Shown piece after piece: positions 58,207 to 64,000 of a stretch of 64,000 nt of DNA. The translations under genes were made by a program, and so were the position numbers. The notes beneath the pieces were generated by a model that searched no databases, was not told where the DNA came from, and saw only the letters and a list, made by a program, of their open reading frames with translations. This stretch comes from Vacuolonema iberomarrocanum LEGE 07170 (GTDB lineage: Bacteria > Cyanobacteriota > Cyanobacteriia > Elainellales > Elainellaceae), in NCBI GenBank assembly GCA_015207365.1, contig JADEXA010000012.1:61890-125889 (forward strand), in the 5' to 3' direction. The stretch's first letter is position 1; each line of letters begins with the position of its first letter.

Positions 58207-59805
58207 CTACAGCGAAACTCGAACCGGGGTGCGATTGTTGCGAACATCGATGGCACTGGGATCAATGAGCGATCGCCCAGTCATCTCGGGAGGCTGCGAA
58301 ACCTGAAGAATTTCGAGAATTGTAGGAGCCAGGTCGGCTAGCGTCCCATCAGAGCGCAACGCGACCTCGGTTCCATGTCCAGGAATTTTACGCTTTTCCC
58401 CTTCCACCAAAATCAATGGCACTGGGTTAGAAGTATGCGCCGTCCAGGGGTTGCCTTGGTCATCACGCATCATCTCCGCATTGCCATGATCCGCTGTGAT
58501 CAGGGTTGTCCCCCCGGCCTTGACAATACTTTCGAGGAGTCGCCCAACATTGCGATCGACCGCCTCAATGGCCTGAATCGCCGCTTCTATCTTGCCCGTA
58601 TGCCCCACCATATCGGGATTGGCGTAGTTAATCACAATGAGCGAGTAAATCCCCTTCTCGATAGCTGCAATTAGGCCATCAGTCACCGCGTCAGCAGACA
58701 TGTCTGGTGTGCGGTCATAGGTTGGAACCTGAGGGCTGGGAACCATCACACGGTCTTCTCCTTCAAACGGCTCTTCAATCCCTCCGTTGAAAAAGTAGGT
58801 AACATGGGCATACTTTTCCGTTTCGGCTGTCCGCAACTGACGCAACCCTTCTCGAGCAATCACTTCTCCCAGAATGTTGGTTAGATCTTGCGGCTCAAAT
58901 GCCACCAAAACAGGCAGCGACGCATCGTACTGGGTAAATGTGGCAAAAGCAAGGCTGGAGATGCGATCGCGCTCAAAGCCACTAAAATCTTCGGCAACAA
59001 ATGCCTGCGTCAGTTGGCGGGCACGATCGGGACGGAAGTTGAAGAAAATGACGCCATCCCCTTCCTGCACGATCCCAGGGGCCAGACGCACAGGCATGAC
59101 AAATTCGTCGGTCACTTCGGCATCGTAGGACGCTTGCAGTGCATCGGAGGCAGATGTTCCTTCCCCTGCCCCATCCTGGGTCATCAGGTCATACACCTTT
59201 TGCGTGCGATCCCAGCGGCGATCGCGATCCATCGCGTAATACCGACCACTGAGGGTCACAATCTTGCCCAGGCCAACTTTCTCAATGTAGTCCTCGATTT
59301 TTTGGATAGCGGCTTTCCCAGCAATTGGCTTGGTATCGCGCCCATCGGTAACGGCATGGATACAAACCTCTGAAATATTTTGCTCCTTTGCCAAGTCAAT
59401 CAAACCCAGCAAGTGCGATAGGTGAGAATGGACGCCCCCTTCGGAGCAAAGCCCAATCAAATGAAGCTTTCCATGGTTGTGCTGGACTTCTTTGCAAACT
59501 TTGACAAGGGCTGGGTTGCTGAGCAAGGTGCGATCTTCTACGGCATCCGAAATCCGCACCAGCTCTTGGGGGACGATCCGCCCGGCTCCAATGTTGAGGT
59601 GGCCCACTTCTGAATTTCCCATTTGTCCCTCGGGTAGCCCAACGCTCTTACCAGAGGTGCGAATCAACGTGTTTGGATAAGCCGCTAGGAGGCTATCCAT
59701 TACGGGAGTGTTGGCTTGTGCGATCGCGTTACCATCAGTTTCATCGCAGTAGCCCCACCCATCCAGAATCATCAGAACAACTGGAGAAACAGGCATCTGT
59801 GCCAT
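58207..59805 (-). CDS. gpmI: 2,3-bisphosphoglycerate-independent phosphoglycerate mutase
   Basis: Protein of 532 residues. It opens with the metal-binding VVLMILDGWGYCDETDGNA and has the catalytic Ser in QMGNSEVGHLNIGAGRIV, the HAVTDGRDTKP substrate region, and the second metal cluster in VINYANPDMVGHTG and LITADHGNAEMM. It interconverts 3- and 2-phosphoglycerate in glycolysis. Its length is typical. It is transcribed toward secG, and the divergent dnaJ-like gene lies 440 bp away. Confidence 0.96.
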   Translation of the reverse strand: MAQMPVSPVVLMILDGWGYCDETDGNAIAQANTPVMDSLLAAYPNTLIRTSGKSVGLPEGQMGNSEVGHLNIGAGRIVPQELVRISDAVEDRTLLSNPALVKVCKEVQHNHGKLHLIGLCSEGGVHSHLSHLLGLIDLAKEQNISEVCIHAVTDGRDTKPIAGKAAIQKIEDYIEKVGLGKIVTLSGRYYAMDRDRRWDRTQKVYDLMTQDGAGEGTSASDALQASYDAEVTDEFVMPVRLAPGIVQEGDGVIFFNFRPDRARQLTQAFVAEDFSGFERDRISSLAFATFTQYDASLPVLVAFEPQDLTNILGEVIAREGLRQLRTAETEKYAHVTYFFNGGIEEPFEGEDRVMVPSPQVPTYDRTPDMSADAVTDGLIAAIEKGIYSLIVINYANPDMVGHTGKIEAAIQAIEAVDRNVGRLLESIVKAGGTTLITADHGNAEMMRDDQGNPWTAHTSNPVPLILVEGEKRKIPGHGTEVALRSDGTLADLAPTILEILQVSQPPEMTGRSLIDPSAIDVRNNRTPVRVSL

Positions 59806-60247
59806 TCTAGATAGCCCTAAATTAGTGTGGTTGGTAATTTTTCCGCAATCATATCATTCAGCTTCAAACTTCGTAGCGATCCCAGCGACGAATTCTCATA
59901 AGTCCGTATATTTACTCAGGCTTTTTACCCTGTGTTTATGCTTTTATCTCTCTGCGAAATAAGGCTTTAAATGGAGGGCGATCGCTGGCAAATAGGTAGG
60001 GAAATTTCGCCCTATCTGGCATTCTGACCGTACTTACGATCCCGATAGTCTTTGATAGCCTAAGAAAGTAGATGTAAAAATAATAGAGCTGGCCATTATG
60101 GCGCGGCTTCGCGACGTGGCTCTTAATTCCCCATTGTTTGTCTAAACTTTTGACGGATTGCTAGCGTCATATGTTTCAGGCAAATGGTGCTAGGTAGATA
60201 TTTCTAGCCTACAGCGATGACTGAGTATTGTAAGGAGTGGGTACCCG
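59806..60247. other. Divergent promoter gap between gpmI and the DnaJ-family gene
   Basis: About 440 bp, AT-rich, with no gene. It holds the promoters of both genes. No CIRCE or sigma-32-like site was recognised. Confidence 0.5.
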
Positions 60248-61228
60248 ATGGCCGCAACGGATTTCAGGGACTATTACGCAATTTTGGGCGTGAGCAAGGC
60301 CGCTAGCGCCGATGAAATCAAACGAGCCTATCGTAAGTTGGCGCGGCAGTATCATCCTGACATGAATCCTGGCGATGCGGCAGCAGAGGCACGCTTCAAA
60401 GAGGTCAACGAAGCCTACGAAGTGCTGTCAGACGCAGAAAAGCGAAAGAAATATGATCAGTTTGGTCAGTATTGGAAGCAAGCAGGCAACTGGGCCGGAG
60501 GGGCAAATCCGACTGACTTTGATGGCTTTGACTTTGGCCGCTACGGGAGCTTTGAAGAGTTTATTAATGAACTGCTCGGGCGGTTTGGGTCGCCGCCGCC
60601 CAGTGGCAATCGCAGCTATGGCCCAACTTCGGGTGGCTTTGATGGCTTTGACTTTGGTGGTGGTGGGTTTGGTGGCCGCCAAGCGACGGCAGGGATGGAT
60701 CTAGAGTCGAACTTTACCTTGTCTCTTGCAGAAGCATTTAACGGTGTACAAAAGCGTCTGAGTGTCGGAGATGAGGTGATCGATGTTCGGATTCCGCGTG
60801 GAGCCAAGCCTGGAACCAAGATTCGTATCCGTGGCAAAGGGCAAATGAGTCCCTACGGTTCTCAGCGCGGCGATCTCTATCTGAAGATAGAGATTCGCCC
60901 CCATACATTTTTCAAGTTTGATGGAGATAATCTAACCTGCACGATTCCCATCGCACCGGATGAGTCGGTGCTGGGTGCCATGGTAGATGTGCCAACCCCA
61001 GAAGGAGCTGTGACGGTTAATGTGCCGCCAGGCGTACGATCGGGTCAATCTTTGCGGTTGAAAGGCAAAGGATGGGTGACGCCAAATGGTAGCCGCACCG
61101 ATCTCCTAGCCAAAGTGATCATTACATCGCCCAAGAACCTCAGCGCTACAGAGCGAGAGCTGTACGAAAAAGTCCGAGCACAACGGACGTTTGATCCCCG
61201 CGAAAGCTTACGCTCCGTTACGCTATGA
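60248..61228 (+). CDS. DnaJ-family J-protein without a zinc finger (CbpA-like)
   Basis: Protein of 326 residues. An N-terminal J domain with the HPD motif ([16 protein letters not shown]) is followed by a Gly/Phe-rich linker ([14 protein letters not shown]) and two beta-sandwich client-binding domains ([43 protein letters not shown]). The four CxxCxGxG zinc repeats of true DnaJ are absent, so it is the type II J-protein that stimulates a DnaK ATPase. GGAG precedes ATG 60248. No dnaK or grpE is adjacent. Confidence 0.93.
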   Translation: MAATDFRDYYAILGVSKAASADEIKRAYRKLARQYHPDMNPGDAAAEARFKEVNEAYEVLSDAEKRKKYDQFGQYWKQAGNWAGGANPTDFDGFDFGRYGSFEEFINELLGRFGSPPPSGNRSYGPTSGGFDGFDFGGGGFGGRQATAGMDLESNFTLSLAEAFNGVQKRLSVGDEVIDVRIPRGAKPGTKIRIRGKGQMSPYGSQRGDLYLKIEIRPHTFFKFDGDNLTCTIPIAPDESVLGAMVDVPTPEGAVTVNVPPGVRSGQSLRLKGKGWVTPNGSRTDLLAKVIITSPKNLSATERELYEKVRAQRTFDPRESLRSVTL

Positions 61229-61312
61229 GGTTGACTGTCCAGCTCTAGGTGAATAATCCAACTCTGGAGCTAGTTGGCCAAATGGATCCGTAATCCTCTA
61301 TCGTGCGATCGC

Positions 61313-62560
61313 CTAGACCATTGGTTCATCTGAAGCAGACGGCGCGGTTGCTGGAACAAGTGGGCGACATAGAACCACACAAAAAGCCGCACAGAGGAAA
61401 GCGATCGCCCCAAAAACAGACCCAATAGCTAGCGTAGGATCTTGGAACAAGCTGAAGAAAAGGGATGATCCCATGGCTCCCCCTCCAAAAAATAAACCCG
61501 TACCCAAGGCGGCCCGAGCCGGAGGAACTAATGAAAGGGCAAACGGTAAGGTGCAATTCGAAACCAGGCTAAAGGTGAACCCTGCCAATACCGCCACAAC
61601 CAGCATCAAAGCTGCAAGGGACGAGAACCAAAACAGCAACAGTAACTCAACGGCTAAGCTGCCTAACCCCAGAAGTAAGGCTCTCACTGTTCCCAAACGG
61701 ACAGCCCAGGCACCCATTGGCAGCGCACTGAGGGCGATCGCCCCAAAAAACATCAGCAATATGCTGCGACCCAAGGCACTGCTCTCCGCAGGAACAGCCG
61801 CTGGCAGGACAAACAACAGCAACCGAAAACCAATGGTAATTCCCATCCCTGTCAGAAAAACAAAAATGAGATTGCGCAAAGGAAAAGCTGGCAATGCTCG
61901 ATTCGCTGAAGAGCGGGTTTGACGAGGTACCTCGATAGAAGCAGGGGGAACCACACGCCGCAAGTAGATCGCGGCCCCTAGCAGAATGAGGGTTCCTCCA
62001 ACAAAGGTGAGAGGTGCGCCCAATTGTAGAAGGGCTTGATTGGCTAGCGGGGCAACCGCGCTAGCCAATGCCCCAACCAGAGTCAAAATGCTGGCAGCAA
62101 AAGGTAGCTGGCTAGAAATGGCATAGCGACCCAAAAGCGATAACACCGGGCTACGAAAAATGGTCATGGCAAGCGCCCAGGAGACGAGCAGCATAATCAC
62201 TAGCCCCTGCAAAACGGGGCCAGAGAGCCCACCCGCAAACGCCACTATCGGGAGCGCTAAGAAGAGAATAGATGAAAGAATGATGCCGAAGGCAATGAAC
62301 GGAAAACGGGTTCCGACCCAGCGTTGCGACCGATCAGAAAAGTTTCCCATCAACGGTTCAGTCGCTGCTGATAGTAAATTTTCCACAATCAGCAAAATCG
62401 TCGCGACGCGGAGCGGTAGCCCAAACTCTCCCAAAAACTCGGGTAAGTAGGCAACATAGATGACCCACAAAAGTGTGATCGATCCCTGCATGGCTGCTAG
62501 TCCCCAAACGGGCGACCAGAAAACCGCGGGAAGTTTTTGAGATGTGGATGGCTGGCTCAT
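61313..62560 (-). CDS. Major facilitator superfamily transporter
   Basis: Protein of 415 residues with about 12 hydrophobic segments in two halves. The loop between segments 2 and 3 carries the MFS-type PLMGNFSDRSQRWVGTRFPFI, and the second half begins near NLIFVFLTGMGITIGFRLL. The sequence NFSDRSQRWVGTRFPFI resembles the GPH/sugar-transporter and folate-biopterin-like MFS groups, but the substrate is not clear. It is convergent with the DnaJ-family gene and no partner gene is adjacent. It could serve sugar or drug transport. Confidence 0.82.
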   Translation of the reverse strand: MSQPSTSQKLPAVFWSPVWGLAAMQGSITLLWVIYVAYLPEFLGEFGLPLRVATILLIVENLLSAATEPLMGNFSDRSQRWVGTRFPFIAFGIILSSILFLALPIVAFAGGLSGPVLQGLVIMLLVSWALAMTIFRSPVLSLLGRYAISSQLPFAASILTLVGALASAVAPLANQALLQLGAPLTFVGGTLILLGAAIYLRRVVPPASIEVPRQTRSSANRALPAFPLRNLIFVFLTGMGITIGFRLLLFVLPAAVPAESSALGRSILLMFFGAIALSALPMGAWAVRLGTVRALLLGLGSLAVELLLLFWFSSLAALMLVVAVLAGFTFSLVSNCTLPFALSLVPPARAALGTGLFFGGGAMGSSLFFSLFQDPTLAIGSVFGAIAFLCAAFCVVLCRPLVPATAPSASDEPMV

Positions 62561-63517
62561 AGATTCTATAGCGAGGTCAGGGATAAGAGAGTTGATCGTG
62601 AGGTGGGTAAAAGCAAAGGGCCGACGAATCAGCCTAAAGAATTTAATCAGCTCTTAGAACAACGAATACGGAATATTTGACTTAGAATATTTTTTCTCTG
62701 GCATGGACATCTTACCAAGATATACTCTCAGACATTAAGGTATTAGATGAGCAAGGATAAATGCCAGTCACCAAACAATCTTTTGGAAAGAAGATCTTTT
62801 AACTGATTTAAAGTATTTTTATGGTTTAAGGACGATTTAAAAAATAGATGCTTTGTCGAGCATGAAAGGTGACTTTTATAAACCAAAATCTGAGAACTTA
62901 CTCGACTTTCAGGCTTTTCATATTAACAAAATAATAGGATTCAACTAATTAGAAAACAGCTATTTCTTCTAACTTGATCTTTAGCCGTTACTAATAAGCG
63001 AAGGTGTAGAATGCTGTTAAACAGAGCCGCGACGAATCGGTTACAAAGATTGCAGGCTTTGCACTAGCGCTCATATATCCCACAGGAACTGGAATACACC
63101 TTTAACAAGGGCTTTATGATGTCAGACCTAAGTAAATGTCAGACGGACGTAAAATGCTTAATCGTGTTTTTGAATCTAACGTCAGCTTGCATTCTCAATG
63201 AATGGAAACATTGCATGATCGTCAATATAGTCTCCAAAAAACATTTCAACAATAGATACACTGATAAAACTGTAATGGATTTGACGACTTAAAAGCTAAT
63301 GATAGTCGTTTAATTGAAACGTTGATTGATAATGTAAGATTTTGAGGTGCCTAGCTATAAATTGAAATTTATTTTGCAACGTTTGCAGGTGCTTTGGTAG
63401 TAAGCGATCGCCCTACCACTTCCCATTTTCTCCCGGAAGTGAAGCGGCAGAACTCAAAGCATCATCTGTCAACTCACAACTAAAAGGATAGGCTAGTTAG
63501 CGTTTCTCTTACTCCGT
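62561..63517. other. Long AT-rich intergenic gap
   Basis: About 950 bp with low GC content compared with the neighbouring genes. No ORF, repeat family member or recognisable promoter was seen. It contains the leader of the MFS gene at one end and runs to the SemiSWEET region at the other. Confidence 0.5.
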
Positions 63518-63563
63518 TTTTTGTCCTATAGAGTTTCCACTTTTTGTTCTATAGAGTTTCCAC
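63518..63563. repeat. Two tandem 23-bp repeats abutting the SemiSWEET start
   Basis: TTTTTGTCCTATAGAGTTTC-CAC and TTTTTGTTCTATAGAGTTTC-CAC follow each other and differ by one base. The second ends exactly where the ATG at 63564 begins, leaving no conventional ribosome site. Confidence 0.85.
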
Positions 63564-63821
63564 ATGGATTGGTCAACTTTGCTTGGATTGTTGGCAGGAA
63601 GCCTGACGACGGCTTCGTTTGTCCCGCAAGTGCTGAAAACCTGGCGATCGCGCTCTGCCCGCGACATCTCAGCTCTCTGGCTCATTACCTTCATTACCGG
63701 AATCAGCCTTTGGCTCATTTATGGATTGCTCATTTTGTCTTTGCCCATCATTCTCGCCAACGGCATTACCTTAGCGCTTACCTTGCTCATCCTGTTCTTC
63801 AAGCTGCAATTTCGTGGGTAA
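63564..63821 (+). CDS. SemiSWEET sugar transporter
   Basis: Protein of 85 residues with three membrane helices: WSTLLGLLAGSLTTASFVPQV, ALWLITFITGISLWLIYGLL and LPIILANGITLALTLLILFFK. The PQ motif in SFVPQVLKTWRSRSARDIS matches the bacterial SemiSWEET family, which dimerises to form a small sugar-uniport channel. The length is typical. No Shine-Dalgarno is visible because a repeat abuts the start. A truncated family C repeat and an insertion sequence end follow. Confidence 0.88.
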   Translation: MDWSTLLGLLAGSLTTASFVPQVLKTWRSRSARDISALWLITFITGISLWLIYGLLILSLPIILANGITLALTLLILFFKLQFRG

Positions 63822-63829
63822 TACCAATT

Positions 63830-63870
63830 CTATAAAAACCAAAACCAGATAATTTTTTGAAAGCCCCGCA
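63830..63870. repeat. Family C palindromic element, copy 3, truncated
   Basis: TCTATAAAAACCAAAACCAG and TTTTTTGAAAGCCCCGCA match the left half of family C. The right half is missing and replaced at 63871 by probable insertion sequence DNA. Confidence 0.7.
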
Positions 63871-64000
63871 GTGGTATTTGTTTAGCGGGAATCGTCTGGG
63901 GAGAGAGGGGGTAAGGTCATGGCCTCAGCCACCCAATCAATAAAGGAAACACCTTGCTGCTGAGCGGTGGCGGCCAAGGAGGTCAAAATCTCCCAGGTGT
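63871..64000 (-). mobile_element. End of a probable insertion sequence with a transposase C-terminus
   Basis: From 63871 the sequence changes character. On the minus strand an open frame enters from beyond the window and ends at 63882 with TWEILTSLAATAQQQGVSF, then IDWVAEAMTLPPLSPDDSR. This looks like the C-terminus of an IS66-like or related transposase. The family C palindrome is cut exactly at this border, as expected if the element inserted into it. Neither the full transposase nor the other terminal repeat is in the window. Confidence 0.45.

Overview
This 64 kb window looks like chromosomal DNA of a cyanobacterium, most likely a non-heterocystous filamentous or unicellular lineage. The evidence is psbO, an ndhF4-ndhD4-cupB CO2-uptake locus, group 2 and SigF-type sigma factors, a DevBCA-type exporter, groESL behind a CIRCE operator, and very frequent HIP1 octamers (gcgatcgc). 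No rRNA, tRNA, CRISPR array, prophage or plasmid backbone was seen. The genome is moderately gene-sparse, with many intergenic gaps of 300-1000 bp, several decayed genes and many small palindromic repeats.

Layout. 1-2.9 kb: a type ISP restriction-modification gene, broken by a frameshift and a nonsense codon and interrupted by a complete DUF2281/PIN toxin-antitoxin pair. 3.1-9.6 kb: a cupin protein, then ndhF4, ndhD4, a frameshifted CDP-alcohol phosphatidyltransferase and cupB, ending in a clear terminator. 9.6-14.7 kb: a YbjN-like protein and a devB-devC-devC-devA exporter operon with two different permeases. 15.4-18 kb: two sigma factor genes. 19-22.2 kb: psbO, a possible structured RNA, a small conserved gene and clpP. 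22.2-27 kb: a TPR/M48 protein with degenerate zinc-binding motifs and a methyltransferase. 27.1-29.7 kb: CIRCE-groES-groEL. 29.8-34.4 kb: DUF72 and SRPBCC proteins, a small conserved gene, and remnants of a MoxR/DUF4132 locus. 34.4-38.2 kb: two overlapping histidine kinase genes. 38.8-43.8 kb: exported RidA, two paralogous membrane proteins plus the N-terminal stub of a third, and two secreted proteins. 44-52.5 kb: a pseudopilin and two large acidic calcium-binding surface or secreted proteins flanking rpiA. 53.2-64 kb: mnmE, a TVP38-type membrane protein, an O-antigen-ligase-like protein, secG, gpmI, a DnaJ-family protein, an MFS transporter, a SemiSWEET, and the end of a probable insertion sequence.

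The clearest functional units are the CO2-hydrating NDH-1MS' module (NdhF4, NdhD4, CupB), the tripartite DevB/DevC/DevC/DevA exporter, the HrcA-type heat-shock operon and the two-kinase signalling pair. The most unusual signal between genes is a set of at least 15 small palindromic elements in four or five families. Their stems differ between copies, but the two arms change together, so pairing is maintained. No complete novel multi-gene system could be demonstrated. The best candidates for follow-up are these covarying hairpin families, the toxin-antitoxin cassette nested in the restriction gene, the two-permease exporter and the ~90 nt structured element beside psbO.
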